Origin: UBA1181 sp963619325
GTDB taxonomy: Bacteria; Bacteroidota; Bacteroidia; Bacteroidales; Paludibacteraceae
Reading direction: 5' to 3'
Assembly (NCBI GenBank): GCA_963619325.1
Contig: CAVEVQ010000008.1
Location: 1-64,000, forward strand
Length of the DNA: 64,000 bases
In this document: piece after piece, positions 36,415-44,324 of the stretch
Position numbering within the stretch: position 1 is the stretch's first letter
Layout: each line of letters starts with the position of its first letter
Program-made: the position numbers and the translations under genes
Notes under the pieces: model-generated
Database searches by the model: none
Told to the model about the DNA's origin: nothing
The model's input: the letters and a program-made list of their open reading frames with translations, nothing else

Positions 36415-36643
36415 AAACGTTTTTTGAAATGCGAAACAACGACAAAAACACGAACAAATAAATTTAAGATATTAGAGCAAAAGCGAGTCAGTTTATCAAT
36501 ATCACATTGTCTCAGTCCCCCACGCAAATAGAAAACATTTTGGCATTTAGGGAAAACTCCGAGATATACGACAACAACCAATGGGCAAGAATAAGAAGAT
36601 TGGGGCATGTATTGAATTTTTGGAAATGCTGTTTAGTGGATAT

Positions 36644-36684
36644 GCGTCTGCGGTTCTTAAGAGAACTATCGCAGACGCTTTTTT
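36644..36684 (+). terminator. Orphan intrinsic terminator
   Basis: Perfect 9-bp GC-rich stem GCGTCTGCG/CGCAGACGC, 17-base loop that itself can pair (GTTCT with AGAAC), and T6. No coding gene precedes it on the plus strand. Confidence 0.85.
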
Positions 36685-36744
36685 GTCCCGCAATATTTCT
36701 CTTCTATAATGACATCACATCTTCCGTTTGTCCATTATTTAACA

Positions 36745-36752
36745 TAAATTTG
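36745..36752 (+). promoter_or_regulatory. -7 box for paaK
   Basis: TAAATTTG 77 bases before the paaK ATG; nearest TTTG (36727-36730) is only 14 bases away, so the -33 is doubtful. Confidence 0.4.
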
Positions 36753-36829
36753 TATTTTGAGTAAACTGAAAAACGACTTCCATACGCATTGCGAAGCCTT
36801 TTCGTTAATTAAAGTAATATTTCTAGAAA

Positions 36830-38137
36830 ATGACAGAAAAATATTGGGAAGAGGACATTGAGACGAAAAGCCGTGCAGACCTCGAGAATTTACAGTTAGA
36901 AAGATTGAAATGGTCTATAGCACAAGCGGCAAACTCTCCTTATTACAAGAAAGTATTCGCAGAAAAAGGTCTATCAGCAGACACGATCCAAACGTTAGAC
37001 GACCTTCGCAAGTTTCCTTTCACCACGAAAGAGGATCTTCGCAATAACTATCCATTTGGTTTGGCTGCTATTCCAATGGAGAAGATCGTCCGCCTTCATT
37101 CATCCAGCGGAACAACCGGCAATCCTACCGTTGTTCTCCACTCTCAGAAAGACCTTGACAATTGGGCCAACCAAGTGGCGCGTTGTATGTATATGGTAGG
37201 CGTTCGTGATACCGATGTTTTCCAAAACACGTCAGGCTACGGAATGTTTACCGGCGGACTCGGCTACCAGTACGGAGCAGAAAAATTAGGTTGTCTGACG
37301 GTTCCAGCCGCCGCAGGAAACAGCAAGCGACAAATCAAGTTCATCCGCGATTTCGGAACGACCGTCCTCCATACCATACCAAGCTACGCCACTCGTTTGG
37401 CAGAAGTGTTTGCAGAAGAGGGACTCGACCCACGCAAAGACACGAAACTCCGTATCATGTGTGTCGGCGCAGAACCTCACTCTGAAGAGCAACGGAAACG
37501 TATCGAAGAGTTACTCGGTTTGAAGGCTTACAACTGCTTCGGAATGTCAGAGATGAACGGACCAGGCGTTGCCTTCGAATGTCAGGAGCAAAATGGACTA
37601 CACATTTGGGAGGATATGGTGATAGTTGAGATCATCAACCCAGAAACTCTTGAGCCAGTTAAAGACGGCGAAGTGGGAGAAATGGTGTTGACAACCCTTA
37701 CACGAGAAGCCATGCCACTCATCCGCTACCGCACACGCGACCTGACCAACTTCTTGGACGGAGAATGTCCTTGCGGAAGGACTCACCGACGCATTGCTCG
37801 CTTAAAAGGAAGAAGCGACGATATGATCATCGTAAAAGGCGTGAACATCTTCCCTATTCAAATAGAACGAATCTTAATGAATTTCAAAGAGTTGGGAATG
37901 AACTACCTTATCACCATCGACACCATCGGCAACAACGATGAAATGATGGTCGAAGTTGAATTAGGCGAACTTCACACAGACGACTATTCTAAACTTCAAT
38001 CGCTCAGTAAAGAGATTACCCGACAGTTGAAAGATGAATTGTTACTCACCCCTAAAGTGAAGTTGGTAGAGAAAGGAACGCTTCCTCAATCAGAGGGTAA
38101 AGCCGTGAGAGTGAAAGATTTACGCAAGAACCACTAA
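36830..38137 (+). CDS. paaK: Phenylacetate-CoA ligase family enzyme
   Basis: 435 aa AMP-forming acyl-CoA ligase. The ATP loop appears as SSSGTTGNPT near residue 90; GMSEMNGPGVAFEC near residue 230 and YRTRDLT near 300 are PaaK motifs, with the C-terminal catalytic Lys region KGVNIFPIQIE. In anaerobes it activates aryl acids, often those coming from indolepyruvate oxidoreductase or amino-acid fermentation. It is followed after 12 bases by an ACT protein and then a symporter, suggesting aryl- or organic-acid uptake plus activation; the acid itself is not determinable. Confidence 0.9.
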   Translation: MTEKYWEEDIETKSRADLENLQLERLKWSIAQAANSPYYKKVFAEKGLSADTIQTLDDLRKFPFTTKEDLRNNYPFGLAAIPMEKIVRLHSSSGTTGNPTVVLHSQKDLDNWANQVARCMYMVGVRDTDVFQNTSGYGMFTGGLGYQYGAEKLGCLTVPAAAGNSKRQIKFIRDFGTTVLHTIPSYATRLAEVFAEEGLDPRKDTKLRIMCVGAEPHSEEQRKRIEELLGLKAYNCFGMSEMNGPGVAFECQEQNGLHIWEDMVIVEIINPETLEPVKDGEVGEMVLTTLTREAMPLIRYRTRDLTNFLDGECPCGRTHRRIARLKGRSDDMIIVKGVNIFPIQIERILMNFKELGMNYLITIDTIGNNDEMMVEVELGELHTDDYSKLQSLSKEITRQLKDELLLTPKVKLVEKGTLPQSEGKAVRVKDLRKNH

Positions 38138-38149
38138 ATCAGGAAAGAC

Positions 38150-38575
38150 ATGACCATTGACCAGATTTCAATATTTTTGGAGAATAAGTTCGGCAGACTG
38201 AACGAGATTCTCGCTTTCCTCGCCAAAGAGGATATTCGTGTTATCGCAGCCAGTGTCGCCGACACATCAGACTATGGCATTCTACGCCTTATCACCAGCA
38301 ACCAGATCAAAGCGCTACAGGTGTTGAAAGCCAACGGCGTAAGCGCCAACCTCAACACTGTCTTGGCCATCTCGGTCAACTCAGCGATTGGCGAGATGTC
38401 TAAAACCTTGGAGTATTTCACCAAAGCGGGTATTAACATTGAGTATATGTATTGCTTCTCATTCAACCAAAAAGCCGTGTTGATTTTGCGTACTAACAAC
38501 ATCGATGCCGCACACGAAGTGATCCGCAGATACAACCTCAACAATCTTTCAGAATCAGATTTAAACAATTTCTAA
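38150..38575 (+). CDS. Tandem ACT-domain protein
   Basis: 141 aa protein made of two ACT domains (about 1-65 and 70-141): MTIDQISIFLENKFGRLNEILAFL-type start (shown in part) and later TLEYFTKAGINIEYMYCF. ACT domains bind amino acids or other small ligands and regulate partner enzymes. The pairing with paaK recurs in anaerobes, so a ligand-sensing partner for the ligase is inferred. Cytosolic; no catalytic site. Confidence 0.85.
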   Translation: MTIDQISIFLENKFGRLNEILAFLAKEDIRVIAASVADTSDYGILRLITSNQIKALQVLKANGVSANLNTVLAISVNSAIGEMSKTLEYFTKAGINIEYMYCFSFNQKAVLILRTNNIDAAHEVIRRYNLNNLSESDLNNF

Positions 38576-38588
38576 CAATACACCATTT

Positions 38589-38714
38589 ATGTTTGGCATA
38601 GCAGACCCTGGGATTTGGATCGTATACCTACTTTCCATATTATGTGTGATTGGCTCCGTCATCTTCGGAGTTAAATATTGGAACAAAGAAGACGAAAACG
38701 ACAAATTACAATAA
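38589..38714 (+). CDS. Symporter small accessory protein
   Basis: 41 aa single-span membrane peptide beginning MFGIADPGIWIVYLLS and ending in a charged tail (NKEDENDK). The FGIxDPGIW opening followed by one hydrophobic helix and a WN segment is characteristic of the small accessory proteins encoded directly before sodium:solute symporters. It ends 5 bases before the symporter ATG at 38720, so the two are translated together and probably form a complex. Confidence 0.85.
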   Translation: MFGIADPGIWIVYLLSILCVIGSVIFGVKYWNKEDENDKLQ

Positions 38715-38719
38715 CTGAT

Positions 38720-40291
38720 ATGGAAGATTTCACAATGTATTTGGTTGTGATGGTGTATTTTCTGTCCATCGCATTCCTCGGCTACTTAGGTTGGAAAAAA
38801 ACCAATGATTCTAAAGATTTTTTGATTGGTGGTGGTGAGATGAACCCTATCGTCATGGCGTTGTCATACGGTGCGACTTTCATCTCCGCCTCTGCTATTG
38901 TCGGATTTGGAGGCGTCGCGGCCACCTTCGGAATGGGCATCCAATGGCTTATGTTCTTGAACATGTTCATGGGCGTCGTCATTGCCTTCATCGTCTTCGG
39001 ACGCCCCACTCGACGCATTGGCGCAAAATTGAAAGTCGCCTCTTTCGCACAATTCTTAGGCGCATATTACCAGTCGAAGAAGATACGGATTCTTGTGGCT
39101 GCGGTCATTTTCATTTGTATGCCACTCTACGCCGCCGCCGTCCTTCGTGGTGGTGTGTTCTGCATGCAAGAGGTGTTCGGCATTGACTTCCATTTGGCTC
39201 TGCTCATCTTCACCATCATCGTGGCAAGCTATGTCATTGCGGGCGGCATGAAAGGTGTGATGTACACGGATGCTTTGCAAGCCGTGATTATGTTCGTCTG
39301 CATGGCGTTCCTCGTGGTTGGGGTCTACAAGGCGTTAGGGATGGGCTTTGTCGAAGCCAACGAGGCGTTAGGGGCAATGGCAGACAAAGTGCCAGAGAAA
39401 CTTGCCGCAGTCGGACATAGAGGGTGGACAGCCATGCCGGAATTCGGATCACAGCAGTGGTACACTTTGGTCACCTCACTCATCATGGGAGTAGGAATCG
39501 GATGTTTAGCACAACCCCAGTTAGTCGTGCGGTTTATGACCGTTGACAGTACGAAAAAGCTAAATCAAGGCGTTGTCATAGGATGTTGCTTTTTGATTGT
39601 CACCGTTGGTGTTGTCTATCATGTAGGAGCCTTGTCAAACCTCTATTTCTGGAAGAATGACGGAGCAATCGCCGTTCAGATGGTCGAAGCCTCGGACAAG
39701 ATCATCCCGTATTTCATCGGACGAGTGATGCCCAACTGGTTCATGACAATCTTCATGCTTTGCATTTTGTCGGCGAGCATGTCAACACTCAGTGCGCAAT
39801 TTCACACGATGGCAGCCTCAGCCGGCTCGGACATTTACGGAACAGTGGTGAAAAAAGAGTCAAGCAGACGAAAAATGACCTTTGTAATCAGAATCGCCGT
39901 GTTGATCTCAATTCTCATCAGTTTCATCATTTGTTATGTGTTGGGAGAAGCGAGCGACTCACCTATCATTGCCATTTCGACCTCATTATTTATGGGTATC
40001 TGCGCATCGGCATTCCTGCCAGCCTATTTCTGCGCCTTGTATTGGAAGAAAGTGACTCCGCAAGGAGCCTACGCCAGCATGTGGGTGGGAATCATCGCAA
40101 CACTTATTGCCCTTTTGTTCGTGCATGCCAAAGAAGCCAGCATGCTCGGAATCTGCAGAGCGATGCTCGGCACCGACACACTCTTTAGCGACAGCATGGT
40201 GAAATTCGTAGACCCAATCATGTTCGCCTTCCCACTCTCGTGCATCACGATAGTGGTGGTTAGTTTGGCAACACAGAAAAAGGAAGCATAA
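38720..40291 (+). CDS. Sodium:solute symporter (SSS family)
   Basis: 523 aa inner-membrane transporter with about 13 hydrophobic segments. NDSKDFLIGGGEMNPIVMALS near the N-terminus (shown in part), FISASAIVGFGG, and MFMLCILSASMSTLSAQF (sodium site, about residue 350) are SSS hallmarks. The open frame extends 14 codons upstream but overlaps the small accessory gene; ATG 38720 is chosen. Substrate probably a carboxylate, judging from the linked paaK; this is inference. Ends the cluster with a terminator. Confidence 0.9.
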   Translation: MEDFTMYLVVMVYFLSIAFLGYLGWKKTNDSKDFLIGGGEMNPIVMALSYGATFISASAIVGFGGVAATFGMGIQWLMFLNMFMGVVIAFIVFGRPTRRIGAKLKVASFAQFLGAYYQSKKIRILVAAVIFICMPLYAAAVLRGGVFCMQEVFGIDFHLALLIFTIIVASYVIAGGMKGVMYTDALQAVIMFVCMAFLVVGVYKALGMGFVEANEALGAMADKVPEKLAAVGHRGWTAMPEFGSQQWYTLVTSLIMGVGIGCLAQPQLVVRFMTVDSTKKLNQGVVIGCCFLIVTVGVVYHVGALSNLYFWKNDGAIAVQMVEASDKIIPYFIGRVMPNWFMTIFMLCILSASMSTLSAQFHTMAASAGSDIYGTVVKKESSRRKMTFVIRIAVLISILISFIICYVLGEASDSPIIAISTSLFMGICASAFLPAYFCALYWKKVTPQGAYASMWVGIIATLIALLFVHAKEASMLGICRAMLGTDTLFSDSMVKFVDPIMFAFPLSCITIVVVSLATQKKEA

Positions 40292-40313
40292 CAAACTAAA
40301 CAAGAAATAAAAG

Positions 40314-40349
40314 AAAGGATAGAGCGAAACCTCTATCCTTTTATTTTTT
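40314..40349 (+). terminator. Terminator after sodium:solute symporter
   Basis: Perfect 11-bp stem AAAGGATAGAG/CTCTATCCTTT, 6-base loop, T-rich tail. Confidence 0.88.
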
Positions 40350-40475
40350 CCCATGGTCATTAATGAGCAAAAAGTTCCACCTGAACTACGTCTTCTTTTT
40401 TATTGCTGTCCTCTAAATATTTTCCACTGAGGTATCTCTATGGGCAAAACACCAACAAATAGAAGGGCGACTTTT

Positions 40476-42635
40476 TCAATACACGATGAATTCCTCCATA
40501 CCATTCTGGTTCATATTTCCATAAAGGTAATTATTGAACAACGTAACATGTGATCCTACCGTGTTAACATACAATTCGTAATATAGTTCGCGAAGACTCA
40601 TCTTCGGATTCCTTTTCATACAATCCTGGAAATTCATTGTAAACATATTAGTTAACAAAGTCTCCATTGTTTTATCATACTTCACTCCCGATGAAGTTTC
40701 ATTTGCCCGGGCGGCCGTGAAAGCAAGCATTCCCGGATAGCCCTCAACTGCATTAAAAACTCCTCCAGAATAGCAAGCTTCAACCATGCAAAGCAACTTC
40801 CTATAACACTTCTTTTCATACATAGCCTGGAAAACCTCGCTTGCCATATCTCGTGTGAAACCACTTCCTTGCTTTGATTCCTCCCCCCACTGCAACTGGC
40901 ACACATTGTTACTTCTACTTCCATGCCCACTCCAAAAGAAAAAGATATTGTCATCTTCATCTGCCTCTATCACTTTAGTCAATCGTTCACTTCGTTCTCC
41001 ACACAGTATGGACTTTATATCTGTTGGATCAAGTTCCGAGACTTTATAATCAACCTGAACATTGACATGAACATTTTCACCTCCAGACTCCAGATAGATG
41101 GTTCCAGGAAGCTTGTTTGATGAATTATATGCAATATCATCTTCTGTTATCAAAATAATATGTTCGTCATCATACCCATTCTTTTTCAAATATTGATAAA
41201 TCCAAAACACATCAGCTTGAAACCGATAATACTCCCACGCTCCAGAAGGTGCCGCCACAAGGAGCGCCCATTTTTGATCCAATTTAGGATAAGTCAACGT
41301 ATCCAGGTAATCCTCCCCAATCTCCTGCGCATTCTTCATTTTCATTTGCCATACCGTCATATACGAGGAGGATCGACTGTACGACTCATCATAATAGTCC
41401 ACAATGATATGTCTTCCCTGAAACACCTCGAAATGATAATAGGTGCTTGACAACACATTGGTATACACATTAGAATTGAAATCCAAACCTCCAGACGCAC
41501 CTCGCAGGTTAGGGTTCTTCCCTGATGCCATCATTGACACAAAATCTCGCATACCATCTGTCGTCGGGGTATAGTTATATTCATCCCGTCCATCAACCAA
41601 CTTTTTTATCGCTTCATTTAAAGAGGAAATATTTCTTTTTTGTTGGAGAAAAGACGCATAGCCCACCATCATAGCAGCATCGTAAAAGTGCGCCTCCCCT
41701 TCTATGGGAAGCTCATCATACATCACCTCATACCTCACGTCAAAACCACTACTAGGATCCGCTCCTATTGCTATTCCTTCAATTCCATCCCTCCTATTCT
41801 CACTCAGACTGTCGAGCAGTTCCCTCGAATAGGCAATGTCAGAATATAAACGCTCTGGAATATCATCACTGTCTAACTGCGACATTGTCTCCTCTATAAT
41901 TCGTATATCAGAAACCTTATCGGGTACACAAATCAGGAACTCCGCCCCCGACTCTGCGGCTTTTCTTGCACTTTCCGCCACCCCACCACTCTCATACTCA
42001 TAGACTCCCGATGATTCCAAGCCGAAATCTACATGTTTTTGCGAATACCACTCCGTAAACGTATCTCCATATTTTGATTTTTCGTTAACAAGGAGTGCCA
42101 CCTTTTTTGCTCCATAAAAATAGGATAAAAAAAGTAACAATTCACACTGCTTGATATCCACTGTCGTCAATGCCCATACACACTTTGGCGATAGTGAACC
42201 GGCATATTTTCTAATAAGTTCCTGTGTAGTCGCAATAGTAAAAAAAGGCTTTTGAACCGAATTCTTACTGAATTTCTCCGCCATTGAAAGCGCATTATCG
42301 GAGTTCACCCCCCCAATGACAGCAACAACATCACTCCTTTGAGAAAGCACGTCTGACAACTCACTTATATCCTCCGTATCCTCATCATACCACTCGTATT
42401 CCAACTTTATTCCAATCTCCTGACCATAAAACGCTTCCTCTAAATCCTCAGCACATTGATTTAAGGTTCGCTTCCAATGTTTTTCCTGACCATTGCTCAT
42501 CGGAAGAACTACCGCTACCTTCTTCGTTATCCACGTCGTCGCAGACACAGACTCCGTCGGGTCATCATAATCCTCACACGACAACAAAAGAAAAAAAATA
42601 GGTACGAAAAGAAAAAATTTAATGGCTATTCTCAT
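40476..42635 (-). CDS. Lipoprotein: PBP-like ligand domain fused to legumain-type (C13) protease
   Basis: 719 aa. Signal peptide with lipobox LLLSC at residue 20, followed by acidic EDYDD that resembles lipoprotein surface-export signals. Residues about 38-415 look like a type 1 periplasmic-binding (Leu/Ile/Val or receptor) domain: KKVAVVLPMSNG, VIGGVNSDNALSMAEKF, KKVALLVNEKSKYG, FYDAAMMVGYA. Residues about 455-719 match legumain/C13: WALLVAAP, YRFQADVFWIYQYL, GYDDEHIILITEDDIAY, then His571 (WSGHGS) and Cys621 (VEACYSGG), the catalytic dyad. It overlaps the upstream BMP-like lipoprotein gene by 17 bases. Specificity and activation are unknown; the ligand domain may control proteolysis. Confidence 0.85.
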   Translation of the reverse strand: MRIAIKFFLFVPIFFLLLSCEDYDDPTESVSATTWITKKVAVVLPMSNGQEKHWKRTLNQCAEDLEEAFYGQEIGIKLEYEWYDEDTEDISELSDVLSQRSDVVAVIGGVNSDNALSMAEKFSKNSVQKPFFTIATTQELIRKYAGSLSPKCVWALTTVDIKQCELLLFLSYFYGAKKVALLVNEKSKYGDTFTEWYSQKHVDFGLESSGVYEYESGGVAESARKAAESGAEFLICVPDKVSDIRIIEETMSQLDSDDIPERLYSDIAYSRELLDSLSENRRDGIEGIAIGADPSSGFDVRYEVMYDELPIEGEAHFYDAAMMVGYASFLQQKRNISSLNEAIKKLVDGRDEYNYTPTTDGMRDFVSMMASGKNPNLRGASGGLDFNSNVYTNVLSSTYYHFEVFQGRHIIVDYYDESYSRSSSYMTVWQMKMKNAQEIGEDYLDTLTYPKLDQKWALLVAAPSGAWEYYRFQADVFWIYQYLKKNGYDDEHIILITEDDIAYNSSNKLPGTIYLESGGENVHVNVQVDYKVSELDPTDIKSILCGERSERLTKVIEADEDDNIFFFWSGHGSRSNNVCQLQWGEESKQGSGFTRDMASEVFQAMYEKKCYRKLLCMVEACYSGGVFNAVEGYPGMLAFTAARANETSSGVKYDKTMETLLTNMFTMNFQDCMKRNPKMSLRELYYELYVNTVGSHVTLFNNYLYGNMNQNGMEEFIVY

Positions 42636-43650
42636 ATTCCTCTTCTTTTTCCATAGCTATTGACTCTATCCCATCAATAACATCATTGGCATTTAGATCC
42701 GACTTCCAATAGGTGTAACCACTACGCATATCAAACGTGGCACTCTTTGTCAATGTCCCTTCTGCCGCCCATTCCTTTAAATAGCTAACCAAGACCACAT
42801 CCACGCTTTTTATAATATTTCCAATCAACATCTCACAATAATCACTTTGATCAACGTCAATTCCAACAGTCACACACGCCACCGGGTATTCCCGGAGATA
42901 CCGATAGACACCAGCAACAGACCCCCCAACGACAGGAAAAACGAAATTACAAATTTTCGTCCATTCATACATCAAAACATAAACAGAATCCTCCATGTAA
43001 TAACCATCAAACGAATCTGACAAACTCATTTCTCCATAAATAAACGAATCTGAGTTATTGTAATCAAAATATCCGTTCCTGAAACCATCCACATAACAAT
43101 CCGTAACAGTGTCTGTAGAACAACCTTTAATCACAACTGGAGTGAACCCGTACTGTCCTATCATTGCTCCTACAATATACGAAACCCCATACATGCAAAA
43201 TTTGAACGTGGAAACACCATCTATGTCAACCTCATCACTCTCAAACAAAAGTATGTTCTTCTTCTTTGTTTCTAAGGGAGAATCTTCAAACTCTCCGACT
43301 ACTAAATCCTTATACGAAGACCCAGCCAACACAAGCAACTGTTGATTATTAGATAAAGTGTCATTTTTCCACGCCTTTACTATCTTTTCTGCTGCTTCCC
43401 TTGAGGAAGGGTTATAATAGTTCACCTTCACATTTGACGGCTTTTCTTTTATATACTTCAGCAGGCCCTTATATATCATGTCATTGTAGCTATCATCCCC
43501 CAAAGCATCATGTTCGAAAACAACAACAACCTCTTTGGTTTCTGAGACCACACCCGCTTCTTCTTCAGAAGTATCCTTGCACGACGCCAAAGAGAACAAT
43601 CCTAAAAGAAATGTCAATATCTCAACTAAACATCGTACCTTTCTCGCCAT
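42619..43650 (-). CDS. BMP-family (PnrA-like) ligand-binding lipoprotein
   Basis: About 343 aa from ATG 43650 (a GTG at 43659 is possible). Signal peptide with lipobox LASC followed by KDTSEEE, which could be a surface-export signal. The body resembles the basic-membrane-protein/PnrA substrate-binding fold: GDDSYNDMIYKGL, LVLAGSSYKDLV, FKFCMYGVSYIVGAMIG, and TVGIDVDQSDY, the segment that contacts nucleosides in PnrA. BMP proteins normally serve ABC importers, but no permease or ATPase gene is near. Its 3' end overlaps the PBP-legumain gene, so the two lipoproteins form an operon and likely a functional pair. Confidence 0.8.
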   Translation of the reverse strand: MARKVRCLVEILTFLLGLFSLASCKDTSEEEAGVVSETKEVVVVFEHDALGDDSYNDMIYKGLLKYIKEKPSNVKVNYYNPSSREAAEKIVKAWKNDTLSNNQQLLVLAGSSYKDLVVGEFEDSPLETKKKNILLFESDEVDIDGVSTFKFCMYGVSYIVGAMIGQYGFTPVVIKGCSTDTVTDCYVDGFRNGYFDYNNSDSFIYGEMSLSDSFDGYYMEDSVYVLMYEWTKICNFVFPVVGGSVAGVYRYLREYPVACVTVGIDVDQSDYCEMLIGNIIKSVDVVLVSYLKEWAAEGTLTKSATFDMRSGYTYWKSDLNANDVIDGIESIAMEKEEEYENSH

Positions 43651-43676
43651 ATTCCGCACAAATTAATACCATAACA

Positions 43677-43684
43677 CAAATATA
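43677..43684 (-). promoter_or_regulatory. -7 box for BMP/legumain operon
   Basis: Minus-strand TATATTTG 26 bases before ATG 43650; no clear -33. Confidence 0.45.
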
Positions 43685-43749
43685 GAGTAAAACGATATAA
43701 AGTAGAACGCCACACACCCTAATTCTATATTCATTTCATTTTAAGGTGC

Positions 43750-44238
43750 TTATCCTCTGATATAATCTACGAAATCATAATCGAAATCATTTTTCTCATC
43801 TGCGGTCATCTTCTCCGTCGCAATAGTTTTCCACTCCGCAGAATCCAACTCTGGGAATGTTGTATCTCCTTCTACTACCGTATGCACACGGGTCATACAA
43901 ACTTTGTCGGTTAGCGGCAAAAAGGACCTATACACTTTCCCTCCTCCAATAACATAGACCTCCTCTTCATCAACAATACTATCTTGAAAAGCCTCTATTG
44001 TGGGAAATACTTCTACATTATCAAAATCTTCCTTCTTCATAGTCGAGGACAAAACAACATTACGACGGTTGGGCAATGCTTTTCCTATTGAAAGAAACGT
44101 ATTTCGACCCATAACGACCGTATGCCCCGTTGTCAACGCTTTAAATCGCTTCATATCACCATTCAAATGCCACAACAACTGATTATCCTTGCCAATCACG
44201 CCATTATCCGAGACTGCCACTATTATCGTATATCTCAT
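43750..44238 (-). CDS. folA: Dihydrofolate reductase
   Basis: 162 aa enzyme reducing dihydrofolate with NADPH. VAVSDNGVIGKDNQLLWHL carries the substrate-loop Trp; TTGHTVVMGRNTFLSIGKALPNRRN and YVIGGGKVYRSFLP bind NADPH. Length is standard. Target of trimethoprim. Lies alone between the argG terminator and the lipoprotein operon promoter. Confidence 0.95.
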   Translation of the reverse strand: MRYTIIVAVSDNGVIGKDNQLLWHLNGDMKRFKALTTGHTVVMGRNTFLSIGKALPNRRNVVLSSTMKKEDFDNVEVFPTIEAFQDSIVDEEEVYVIGGGKVYRSFLPLTDKVCMTRVHTVVEGDTTFPELDSAEWKTIATEKMTADEKNDFDYDFVDYIRG

Positions 44239-44259
44239 CTTCCTTCTTTTTTTTCTAAC

Positions 44260-44292
44260 AAAAGAGGACGCACCCTCGAGTACGTCCTCTTC
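44260..44292 (-). terminator. Terminator after argG
   Basis: 9-bp stem AAGAGGACG/CGTCCTCTT with a 12-base loop; on the minus strand only four T follow directly, so moderate strength. Confidence 0.65.
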
Positions 44293-44324
44293 TATATATT
44301 CCTTTTTTAATAAAAATTCACAGA

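Larger units (their letters stand above)
36268..36829. other. Gene-free stretch with promoter boxes and orphan terminator
   Basis: 562 bases without a convincing coding gene. It holds the regulator's -7 box (36407-36414, minus), an imperfect stem ACATCTTC/GAAGATGT within the regulator's leader (about 36339-36382), a plus-strand intrinsic terminator (36644-36684) with no gene before it, and the paaK promoter. The part 36485-36643 could encode a small RNA; no known RNA family was recognised. Confidence 0.5.

Noticed and set aside
36485..36690. 6S RNA, tmRNA or RNase P RNA
   Set aside because: A CAGTCCCC-like segment recalls 6S RNA, but no long closing stem with a central bubble can be drawn, and tmRNA and RNase P signatures are absent.
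36507..36764. 85-codon plus-strand frame
   Set aside because: It reads through the intrinsic terminator at 36644-36684 and the paaK promoter; no likeness to a protein family.
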